Below, in pieces: positions 1-5,482 of a DNA stretch of 6,369 bases. The notes under the pieces were generated by a model. It was not told the DNA's origin, made no database searches, and saw nothing but the letters and a program-made list of their open reading frames with translations. Position 1 is the first letter of the stretch, and each line of letters starts with the position of its first letter. The position numbers and the translations under genes are program-made. This DNA is from Rhodobiaceae bacterium (GTDB lineage Bacteria; Pseudomonadota; Alphaproteobacteria; Micropepsales; Micropepsaceae). The stretch is taken from the NCBI GenBank assembly GCA_009885515.1, contig VFKO01000241.1, positions 1-6,369 of the forward strand, in the 5' to 3' direction.

Positions 1-66
1 AAGAAGTCGCTTACGTTTAAGGCCGCAGCGGATTGGACCAAATTTCTCTCACAGTGTCCGCCCGGA

Positions 67-399
67 TTGACCCACGACCTGAAGGAACGCGCCACACCGG
101 AGGAATGGAATCCGGCCCTAGCGCATCAGCCAAGCCTATTGGTTATGCAGCAAGGAACGGACGATGAGTTAGAAGCAGGTATCAACACCGCGCTGGCGTC
201 CGGCGACACGAAGACTGTTGTCGATTTGCTGGGCCAAATGGCAAAGCAGCGCGGCATGAGCCAAGTCGCCAAGGACACGGGCCTTGCCCGCGAAGGCCTC
301 TACCGCGCTCTCAGCGCGGAAGGGAACCCCGAATTTGCAACGGTTCTCAAAGTCATAAATTCGATAGGTTTGCGCTTGACCGCCAGCAAATCGAGTTAG
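67..399 (+). CDS. Addiction-module antidote (HigA-like DNA-binding antitoxin), start uncertain
   Basis: The protein resembles the putative addiction-module antidote family (HI1420-like): small helix-turn-helix proteins that neutralise a RelE/ParE-fold toxin and repress their own operon. With this start, residues 34-58 match the family's N-terminal helices (LEAGINTALASGD). Residues 62-94 carry the HTH with the characteristic run RGMSQVAKDTGLAREGLYRA followed by GNPEFATVLKV. The start is unclear. TTG at 67 and ATG at 145 both lack a good Shine-Dalgarno sequence, and the frame is open to position 1, so the gene may begin before the window. The 48 residues encoded by 1-144 do not look like the usual family N-terminus. 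The toxin partner normally lies just upstream and is not visible. The gene downstream is not a recognisable toxin. The family call is fairly secure; the toxin-antitoxin role is inferred. Confidence 0.75.
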   Translation: MTHDLKERATPEEWNPALAHQPSLLVMQQGTDDELEAGINTALASGDTKTVVDLLGQMAKQRGMSQVAKDTGLAREGLYRALSAEGNPEFATVLKVINSIGLRLTASKSS

Positions 400-458
400 G
401 TATAGGATAGGGGTTGGCTCACCCTGACCCCAATGTTTCTAACAATGGTAGTAGGGCT

Positions 459-785
459 ATGACAGAAAATCTCAGCGCGCAAGTCGCACGCGCCCAGTCT
501 GGTCGCGGAACGGAGCGGATGACTTATCTGCAGTTCCTGGAATTTCAAGATGAAGCGCGACGGGAACAGTGTGTGATTTGCAATGTTGAAGGCTTTGAAA
601 TTGAGGGTGATTGCACTCAGCTTAGAATGGACGCCACCTGGACTTTTGCGGACTGGAGAATTCGAACGGATTGGCGCGAAAGAGTATCCAACAGCATTTC
701 ATTTGCCAACGAAGTGCTGAGCTCCGTTCCAGACAAAAGCTCGCTGCAGTACGTCGTATGGCTTTCTCCCATTCCCGTTGATTAA
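459..785 (+). CDS. Hypothetical protein, 108 residues
   Basis: I do not recognise this protein. It is soluble-looking, has no membrane segment or signal peptide, and is rich in Trp, Glu and Arg (for example WTFADWRIRTDWRERV around residues 61-76). It contains two cysteines in the run QCVICNVEGF and ends in the hydrophobic segment YVVWLSPIPVD. The frame is open from a TTG at 414. I chose ATG 459 because it is the first ATG, but its AGGG sits only two bases upstream. ATG 519 has GGAG three bases upstream and is an alternative giving 88 residues. It follows the antitoxin by 59 bp on the same strand and could be co-transcribed. Nothing in the residues identifies it as a toxin. Its AT-richer codon use than the ion-channel/TerC genes hints at a different origin. 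Confidence 0.5.
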   Translation: MTENLSAQVARAQSGRGTERMTYLQFLEFQDEARREQCVICNVEGFEIEGDCTQLRMDATWTFADWRIRTDWRERVSNSISFANEVLSSVPDKSSLQYVVWLSPIPVD

Positions 786-936
786 TAACAGTCTAACCAA
801 CGAGGTTCAGTCGATGACCCTGAATCACACCGAGATGGCTTCATTTAGCCAGACGACGAGACGCCGGGCGGGCAGTTAGGTGTTGGGAGACGGCAGTCAC
901 ATTGGCACGCGCCGCAGCCAGTCTGTCAATGTAATA

Positions 937-960
937 CCAGGTCGCCTAGACATTGACACA
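937..960 (+). repeat. IS630 left terminal inverted repeat
   Basis: The left end begins CCAGGTCGCC directly after TA 935-936. It pairs with the right end at 8 of the first 9 bases and 13 of 24 overall. It contains the TAG stop of the transposase (946-948). Confidence 0.6.
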
Positions 961-2015
961 CGCCCACTGTCGGGTTGCGATTGATCGGATGCGGTCTGGA
1001 TCGTTGACCAGGAAGCGCCAGGCGCTTTGGCAGGCGTCCAGGATATCCTCGTATTTATCCCAGACGAGGGCGCACAGCTTGTTCTGTCGAAGATAGGCCC
1101 AGACGTTTTCCATCGGGTTCAGCTCTGGCGAGTAGGGCGGCAAGGACAGCAGGGTGATGTTGTCGGGGACCTGCAACTTCCTTCCGCGCTGATGCCAGCC
1201 GGCGCCGTCGCAGACCAGCACAGCGTGAGCGCCCGGCGCGACCTCGCGGCTGATCTCTTTGAGATGTCTGTTCATGGCCTCGGTGTTGGCGCAGGGCATG
1301 ATCATGGCGGCGCCGACGGCGCGGTCGGGGCAGATGGCGCCGAAGATGTAGGTGGAGACATGCCGGTTGTCGCGCACCATCAGGGGGCGGGAGCCGACCG
1401 GCGCCCAGATGTAGGCGTGGCCGCCTTTCTGACCCACGCGGGCTTCGTCCTGGAACCAGATTTCTATCGGGCCGGCGAGGGCGGTCCCGCTGAGCGCGGC
1501 TTTGACCAGGCCGGAGAAGTTTTTTTAAAATCCGTCTCGGCTTGCGGGTCCTTCTTGGGATGATACGGGCGCGGCTGAAGACGGGTCAGGCCCAGCTCGT
1601 GCAGCCACCGGGCGACAGTGTGCCCGTGCACCTTCACCCCGAACCGCCGCTCCACCGCGGCCTGCAGGTCCACGCATCGCCAGCGAACCACGCCGTCGAT
1701 CTCGGGATCGGGGCCCGCGAGCACGATCTTGAGCAATTCCGCCCTTTGCAAACCGCTCAAAGCCGGCGGCCGGCCCGGCGCGTGACGCGACTTCAAACCC
1801 TCCACGCCCAGGGCGTTGTAGCGGTGAACCCAGTCGCGCAAGGTCTGGCGATCCATGCCGTTCAATTCCGCCGCCTCCGTGCGCGGGCGGCCTTCCAAAA
1901 CCAGCGCCAGCGCCAATATCCGGCGAACCTGCGCTCCGTCAGAACATCGCCCGCTCAGAGCGCGAAGCTCGCCGCTCGTGTAATCCCTTCGCGTAATTCC
2001 AAGCGGCGCGCTCAT
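946..2015 (-). CDS. IS630-family DDE transposase made by -1 ribosomal frameshift
   Basis: This is the transposase of the surrounding IS630 element, which cuts and joins element ends at TA targets. It lies in two frames. The first ORF (2015 to 1464) carries the N-terminal helix-turn-helix region (LALALVLEGRPRTEAAELN, then RQTLRDWVHRYNALG). The second (frame of 1521 to 946) carries the DDE catalytic domain. Joining them at TTT AAA AAA with a -1 slip gives 356 residues and the family sequence DFKKNFSGLV at the junction. The catalytic triad is D190 (WFQDEAR), D270 (LVCDGAGWH) and E303 (SPELNPMENVW), with 32 residues between D270 and E303, as the family expects. I chose ATG 2015 because GAGGAGG lies six bases upstream; the longer TTG 2030 start overlaps that ribosome site. 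All key residues are present, so the enzyme is probably functional if frameshifting occurs. Confidence 0.85.
1520..1530 (-). other. Programmed -1 frameshift site (T4A7C) in the transposase
   Basis: On the minus strand the transposase reads TTT AAA AAA followed by C. Staying in frame gives ACT TCT and stops at 1464 after about 19 more unrelated residues. Slipping back one base gives AAC TTC and enters the frame of the DDE domain. A small hairpin (CCGC, 5-base loop, GCGG; + strand 1487-1499) lies about 20 bases downstream and could stimulate slippage. A-run frameshifting is known in IS630 and other IS families. A simple one-base loss in an A8 run is the alternative explanation. Confidence 0.6.
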
Positions 2016-2079
2016 CCCAGGCCTCCTCAATCCGAATCAGCCCATCGAATCGAAGTTCAGTCCCGTTGAAAAGCCCCCA

Positions 2080-2103
2080 AGAGTCACACAAAGCGCGAAC
2101 TGG
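2080..2103 (-). repeat. IS630 right terminal inverted repeat
   Basis: Read on the minus strand, it begins CCAGTTCGCG directly inside TA 2104-2105. It lies about 65-90 bases upstream of the transposase start, leaving room for the transposase promoter between it and ATG 2015. Confidence 0.6.
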
Positions 2104-2194
2104 TATAAGACGCTTGAGAAGCAGAATTGGATGTTGCGGAGGTGGAGCGTTTGCTCCTGGAAAAGACCGAAAGAGAAAAAACGAAAGGTCAGTT

Positions 2195-2623
2195 ATGATT
2201 TCGGCTTTGTTGGCGGCTGCGCTCGCTATATCTCCGGCGCAGTTCGAGAAATCGCATTTTGGATCCGCTCAGAAAGCGATCTCAGCAGCATGCGGAACCT
2301 ATCCGCCCATCGCGATCTCTTGGGATGCTTTTGGCCAAGATCGCGGAGGGCGCGATCAGTTCACCCGAGGCGGGCTTGGCTTTCTTGTCATGGGGCTCAA
2401 GAGTGTCTGTGGGGATGCAACTCTGAAGTCCGATTTCAAAATGCAGATTAGTCGCATTGTTATCTCGCAGGCCTATGGTGCGACCGATCCGATGATCTAC
2501 GTTTCCGATCGCGCCCTACACATTGAATATTTGTGGGTGAAGGGAGAGGCGGGGCCGGATGCGGACGTCGTCGCACGGGAAATCGCTTCTCGCCTGCGCG
2601 GCGAGGAGATGGAGGCGCCGTGA
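2195..2623 (+). CDS. Small probable exported protein of unknown function, 142 residues
   Basis: I do not recognise a family. The N-terminus (MISALLAAALAISPAQF) is a short hydrophobic segment resembling a signal peptide, with possible cleavage near SPA/Q, although it lacks the usual N-terminal lysine or arginine. The mature part contains two cysteines, in ISAACGTYPP and KSVCGDAT, which could form a disulfide in the periplasm. It also has a central Gly-rich run (GRGGLGFLVMGL-like) and an acidic C-terminal tail (REIASRLRGEEMEAP). I chose ATG 2195 because AAGG lies six bases upstream. The longer open frame begins inside the IS and has an implausible Arg/Cys-rich extension. The IS right end lies about 90 bp upstream, so the insertion may have separated the gene from its promoter or supplied a new one. 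It is convergent with the decayed priA fragment 20 bp downstream. Confidence 0.6.
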   Translation: MISALLAAALAISPAQFEKSHFGSAQKAISAACGTYPPIAISWDAFGQDRGGRDQFTRGGLGFLVMGLKSVCGDATLKSDFKMQISRIVISQAYGATDPMIYVSDRALHIEYLWVKGEAGPDADVVAREIASRLRGEEMEAP

Positions 2624-2631
2624 AGCTTGCT

Positions 2632-2856
2632 CTACGACCGGGCTCAAAGGAAACTCTGTGGATCGATGTCGATGGTGAGGGAGACGGCCGAGGGAATTTT
2701 CGCCGGATCGAGCCAGGCGCGGATGTAGGCTCGGATGTGAACCTGGCGATCAGCGTGGACAGCGAGGCGCAGTCTCGTTTGACCGCGGAACAGGGCCAAG
2801 GGTGCCGGGGCAGGTCTCCAGACTTGAACACCCTTGGCGTTGGGGACACAGGCGGC
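2632..2856. repeat. Direct repeat, left copy (priA 3' end)
   Basis: The segment matches 6146-6369 in the same orientation, about 84% identical across the coding part. Similarity starts just outside the stop codon, at the shared CTACGACC (2632-2639 and 6146-6153), with one indel before the stop. It reaches the right edge of the window, so its true length is unknown. The two copies bracket about 3.3 kb holding the channel, TerC, zeta-like and RAYT genes. Confidence 0.85.
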
Positions 2857-3066
2857 AAGAGCCTCACCGGTCTGGGTGACCAGCTTTTCGTTGCGGCTTG
2901 AGAGGGTGATGGCGGCGAGGCGGTCGCAAGGGGGAAGGCCCGCGTGCTCTCGCTTGGCCCATTAGGCGGCGTAGAACTCATCGCGGTCGCCGGCCGATAG
3001 GCTTGGAAGCTCGCCTTGCACTTGGCGTGGACAACCGGGCTGTAGCGTTGATTGTGGCGTTACACG
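2644..3066 (-). pseudogene. priA: Decayed 3' fragment of priA (primosomal helicase PriA)
   Basis: The minus strand encodes the PriA C-terminus: GDRDEFYAA, then GLPPCDRLAAI, then VWRPAPAPLALFRGQTRLRL, then QAYIRAWLDP-type residues and the family ending IDIDPQSFL before TGA 2646-2644. It is clearly broken. An in-frame TAA at 2964-2962 replaces the Glu expected after FYAA. Further upstream, residues like TLQPG and PVVHA lie in different frames, with about 23 extra bases before GDRDEF. PriA similarity fades near 3066, so the helicase domains are missing. It matches the intact priA end at the right of the window: over 210 bp (2647-2856 versus 6160-6369) I count 34 differences and no gaps, about 84% identity. 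It must be a non-functional relic. Confidence 0.85.
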
Positions 3067-3077
3067 ACATTTTCGCC
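3064..3077. repeat. 14-bp direct repeat, copy 1 (3' side of channel gene)
   Basis: ACGACATTTTCGCC is identical to 3977-3990. This copy lies 8 bp beyond the channel stop codon and at the point where priA similarity ends. Confidence 0.6.
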
Positions 3078-3080
3078 GGT

Positions 3081-3095
3081 CGGTTCAGGGAACCG
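3081..3095 (-). terminator. Small hairpin overlapping the channel stop codon; weak terminator candidate
   Basis: CGGTTC AGG GAACCG is a perfect 6-bp stem with a 3-base loop and spans the TGA at 3087-3085. No T-run follows on the minus strand, so intrinsic termination is doubtful. It may simply stabilise the mRNA 3' end. Confidence 0.25.
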
Positions 3096-3915
3096 TTTCC
3101 TCGCGACTGCGCGCAACGATGGCCTTGCGCAACGCCGAGACTTCCTCGCGCAGCGAGGCGAGTTCGGCCAACAATACGCCACTTTGGCGGGCGGTGAGTT
3201 CTTCTTCTGCTTGCAGCTCGGCCTTTTGCATTTCCTGCATCGAGTTCGTGAGGACGGCGATGAAAAGGTTAAGAACGGCGAAGACCGAGACGATAATGAA
3301 GGGGATGAAGAAAAAGTAGGCGTATGGGTGAGTCGCTTGAACTTCTCGCGCAACATCGGCCCAACCTTCGAGCGTCATGATGGCAAAGAGCGTGAACAGT
3401 GATCCGCCGAGCGTTTCGAAATAGGCGGGATGATCTGCGCCGAACAGTTTCGTGGCCACAACGGCGCTGACGAAGAACACGACGCCGAGAAGCATGACGA
3501 TCGAGGCCATACCGGGCAGCGAATGGAGCAAAGCCTCCACCACGCGGCGCATCTGGGGCAAAAGCGAGATCAAGCGCAGTACGCGCAATATGCGCAGCGC
3601 CCGCAACACGGAGAGCGGCCCGGAGGCCGGCAGCAGCGCGATGGTGACGATGATCAAGTCAAAAACGTTCCATCCGGAGGTAAAGAAACGCCAGCGATAA
3701 ACGAGGAGTTTCAGGGCGAGTTCAATCACAAAAACACCGAGCACAAACGTATCGAACAGCAATAGCACTGGCCCGACCACGGCCATCACCGAGGCGGAGG
3801 TTTCAAGCGCCAAGGTGACGGCGTTCGCCACAATCAGCACCATGACGAAGCGTGTGAAGCCATCCGACTCGATGAAGGCTTTCAGTCTCTCGATGAACCT
3901 TTCGCCTTGTGGCAT
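3085..3915 (-). CDS. Voltage-gated cation channel, bacterial NaChBac/BacNav type, with TLEGWAD selectivity filter
   Basis: This 276-residue protein is one subunit of a homotetrameric inner-membrane channel with six transmembrane helices. S1 is at about 21-38, S2 at 48-72, S3 at 82-97. S4 at 101-119 has gating arginines at every third position (R105, R108, R111, R114). S5 is at 136-158 and S6 at 198-224. The pore loop contains FAIMTLEGWAD (filter residues 181-187). S6 ends in NLFIAVLTNSMQE, typical of the family. The tail 245-268 has heptad leucines (LLAELASLREEVSALR) and should form the tetrameric coiled coil. I chose ATG 3915 because AGGG lies upstream at good spacing; a longer GTG start at 4032 adds 39 residues unlike the family. 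Bacterial sodium channels have Ser where this has Gly184, and the native calcium channel CavMr has Gly there. Ion selectivity is inferred; the channel identity is secure. Confidence 0.93.
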   Translation of the reverse strand: MPQGERFIERLKAFIESDGFTRFVMVLIVANAVTLALETSASVMAVVGPVLLLFDTFVLGVFVIELALKLLVYRWRFFTSGWNVFDLIIVTIALLPASGPLSVLRALRILRVLRLISLLPQMRRVVEALLHSLPGMASIVMLLGVVFFVSAVVATKLFGADHPAYFETLGGSLFTLFAIMTLEGWADVAREVQATHPYAYFFFIPFIIVSVFAVLNLFIAVLTNSMQEMQKAELQAEEELTARQSGVLLAELASLREEVSALRKAIVARSREETVP

Positions 3916-3971
3916 GATTACCCTGTTGCTGAACGGCGCCAGATTAGGCGCACACAAACGTCCCTGGCGCC

Positions 3972-3999
3972 CACATACGACATTTTCGCCAATTTTCAA
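3972..3999 (-). promoter_or_regulatory. Possible promoter of the channel gene
   Basis: On the minus strand TTGAAA (3999-3994) is followed after 16 bases by TATGTG (3977-3972). That is five of six -35 matches and three of six -10 matches, about 57 bases upstream of ATG 3915. The spacer consists largely of the 14-bp repeat. A short hairpin (GCGCC, AGATTA loop, GGCGC; 3936-3951) would lie in the leader. This is weak evidence only. Confidence 0.25.
3977..3990. repeat. 14-bp direct repeat, copy 2 (5' side of channel gene)
   Basis: ACGACATTTTCGCC is identical to 3064-3077 and lies 61 bp upstream of the channel start. Together the copies bracket a unit of about 0.9 kb that contains only the channel gene. 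Confidence 0.6.
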
Positions 4000-4150
4000 G
4001 TTCGCCGGACGCGATTTTCGCGCGGCAGCCACCTTGTAACGAACTCGCCCCGCCCCATCTAGAAGAGATCCGGGCCCCTCTGGTGGAAGCTATGCCGAGC
4101 TTTCGCGATGTCGGATTGACATTTCGATCACATCGGCGGTTCGGGGTCGC

Positions 4151-5146
4151 ATGGAATTCCTATTTGCCGATTTTTTGGGCACGCCGCTATGGATGTGGGC
4201 GGCGTTCATCTCCATTGTCGCGGCATTGCTGGTTTTCGATTTGGGTGTGCTGCATCGCGACAATCACGTCATTGGCGTGCGCGAGAGCTTGGGTCTATCG
4301 GCGGGCTACATTCTGATGGGCGCGCTGTTCGGCGTCTGGGTGTGGAGCTTTCTGGGGGCCCAATCCGGCATGGAATACATGACCGGTTTCGTGGTCGAAA
4401 AAACGCTGGCGATGGACAACGTCTTCGTCATCGCCATGATTTTCGGGTATTTTGCGATCCCTCAGCAATATCAGCATCGCGTGCTGTTCTGGGGTGTTCT
4501 GGGCGTCATCCTGCTGCGGGCGATCATGATAGGGCTGGGGGCGACATTGGTCGCCGAATTCTCGTGGCTGCTCTACGTCTTCGCCGTGTTCCTGATCTTT
4601 ACCGGCATCAAAATGTTCCTGATGGCGGACAAGACCTACGATGTGGGTAACAATCCGCTTATCGGATGGATGAAGCGGCGCTTCAATGTGACGGAAGACC
4701 TGCACGGCGAACGCTTCTTCGTGCGCAAGCCGAACGCGGCGGGCAAAACCGTTCTGTTCGTCACGCCGTTGTTTCTGACACTCGTGCTGATTGAAGTAGC
4801 CGACGTGATCTTCGCCGTCGATAGCGTGCCGGCGATCTTCGCCATCACGACGGACCCTTTCATCGTGTATACGTCGAACATTTTCGCGATTCTGGGTTTG
4901 CGCGCGCTCTACTTTGCGCTTGCCGCGGTGATTCACCGCTTCCACTATTTGAAGTACGCGCTTTCGGCGCTATTGATCTTCATTGGCTCCAAGATTTTTG
5001 TCGCGGACCTCATGGGGCTGGATAAGTTTCCGCAGATCCTTTCGCTGTCGATCACGTTTGCGATCCTGGCTGCGGGCGTGGCTTACAGTCTGTGGAGAAC
5101 GCGCGAAGCGGTGGCAGGCACCGCACAACTAGGGGGCAAAGCGTGA
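4151..5146 (+). CDS. TerC/Alx-family integral membrane protein, probable metal-ion (Mn2+) exporter
   Basis: The 331-residue length matches the Alx branch of the TerC family (E. coli Alx is about 320 residues). These are polytopic inner-membrane proteins implicated in manganese efflux, in metalation of exported enzymes and, historically, in tellurite resistance. Both signature repeats are present: EKTLAMDNVFVIAMIF at 83-98 and EVADVIFAVDSVPAIFAIT at 215-233. Their acidic residues (E83, D89, E215, D218, D224) lie in membrane segments and probably bind metal. I see about nine hydrophobic helices, with a cytoplasmic-looking loop at 160-198 (MKRRFNVTEDLHGERFFVRKP). ATG 4151 is the first start whose product keeps the family N-terminus; its GGGG ribosome site is modest. 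The gene is divergent from the channel across 235 bp and overlaps the next gene by 4 bp. I found no convincing manganese riboswitch in its leader. Family is secure; the substrate is inferred. Confidence 0.93.
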   Translation: MEFLFADFLGTPLWMWAAFISIVAALLVFDLGVLHRDNHVIGVRESLGLSAGYILMGALFGVWVWSFLGAQSGMEYMTGFVVEKTLAMDNVFVIAMIFGYFAIPQQYQHRVLFWGVLGVILLRAIMIGLGATLVAEFSWLLYVFAVFLIFTGIKMFLMADKTYDVGNNPLIGWMKRRFNVTEDLHGERFFVRKPNAAGKTVLFVTPLFLTLVLIEVADVIFAVDSVPAIFAITTDPFIVYTSNIFAILGLRALYFALAAVIHRFHYLKYALSALLIFIGSKIFVADLMGLDKFPQILSLSITFAILAAGVAYSLWRTREAVAGTAQLGGKA

Positions 5147-5478
5147 CGCAACGCAAAGACGAGCACGATCGTGCTGCGGAAAGCGATCCCGATTCGTGGT
5201 GCATCGAGGCGGATACGCGCAACGTCATCATCGCCCGGCGCAATGTTCTTTTAGGTCTGTGGGCGGGACGTTTGATGGGAAAAAGCGGCAACGAGTTGAC
5301 GGCGTATGCACGTGAGTTGCATCGCGCAGACTTTGAAGTGCCAGGCGATAGCGACGTCATCGCCAAGCTCTCCCGCGACTTGGCGCGCGCCGGCCATCCG
5401 ACGATCGAAGTCGCCCTGCGTCAACATCTCATGAGATTTCAGCGTCAGGCTTGGCGCGAGAGCGGCGCGACGGACTGA
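5143..5478 (+). CDS. DUF1476 / ATPase inhibitor zeta-subunit family protein
   Basis: Residues 31-105 match the alphaproteobacterial zeta subunit, a four-helix protein that inhibits F1Fo-ATP synthase: ARRNVLLGLWAGRLMG, then AYARELHRADFEVPGDSDVIAKL, then IEVALRQHLMRF. The length of 111 residues is typical. The N-terminus is odd. The family's conserved inhibitory segment (FDDRERAFE...KFAHD) is replaced by an acidic, unrelated stretch (DEHDRAAESDPDSWCIEAD), so ATPase inhibition is doubtful. I chose GTG 5143 because AGGGGG lies six bases upstream and the start overlaps the TerC stop in GTGA, a classic translational-coupling arrangement. It is therefore co-expressed with TerC. It is probably a diverged paralogue rather than the housekeeping zeta subunit, though another copy cannot be checked in this window. 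Confidence 0.85.
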   Translation: MTQRKDEHDRAAESDPDSWCIEADTRNVIIARRNVLLGLWAGRLMGKSGNELTAYARELHRADFEVPGDSDVIAKLSRDLARAGHPTIEVALRQHLMRFQRQAWRESGATD

Positions 5479-5482
5479 GCAG

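Larger units (their letters stand above)
937..2103 (-). mobile_element. IS630-family insertion sequence, 1167 bp, apparently complete
   Basis: The element is defined by the transposase gene and by two candidate ends. The left end starts CCAGGTCGC at 937. The right end, read inward on the minus strand from 2103, starts CCAGTTCGC. Eight of the nine outermost bases match, and a shared TGAC lies at positions 18-21 of both ends. Each end is bordered by TA (935-936 and 2104-2105), as expected for a family that inserts into and duplicates TA. The length of 1167 bp is normal for IS630 elements, and the transposase fills almost the whole element, its stop codon lying inside the left terminal repeat. 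The terminal repeats are imperfect beyond the first nine bases (13 of 24 match), so the ends are well supported but not proven. Confidence 0.8.

Noticed and set aside
814..879. 21-codon ORF (MTLNHTEMASFSQTTRRRAGS) with GAGG upstream
   Set aside because: It is too short to distinguish from chance and has no recognisable similarity; at most the remnant of a truncated gene.
801..2062. Near-direct 12-bp repeat (cga[g/a]gttcagtc at 801-812 and 2051-2062) as IS flanking duplication
   Set aside because: IS630 elements duplicate only TA, and the 2051 copy lies inside the element as defined by its terminal repeats; probably chance.
1027..2069. Long plus-strand ORFs opposite the transposase
   Set aside because: They are antisense shadows of a high-GC coding region, with low-complexity Gly/Asp or Arg/Pro-rich products.
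2460..2981. Minus-strand ORF rich in Ser/Pro/Arg and overlapping plus-strand ORF 2533-2901
   Set aside because: Both are off-frame readings of the exported-protein gene and the priA relic; the PriA-like frame explains the sequence.
3915..4032. 39-residue N-terminal extension of the channel from GTG 4032
   Set aside because: It has no ribosome site, does not resemble the family, and part of it is encoded by the 14-bp repeat; ATG 3915 has AGGG at good spacing.
4116..4121. TTGACA as a -35 box for TerC
   Set aside because: There is no plausible -10 hexamer 16-18 bases downstream, and the spacing would put the transcription start almost on the start codon.
4033..4150. Manganese (yybP-ykoY) riboswitch upstream of TerC
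   Set aside because: This riboswitch is expected for some alx/TerC genes, but I could not find its conserved loops or pairing in the leader. A covariance-model search would settle it.
4295..4945. 216-codon minus-strand ORF opposite TerC
   Set aside because: It is a His/Asp/Glu/Gln-rich antisense shadow of the TerC gene.
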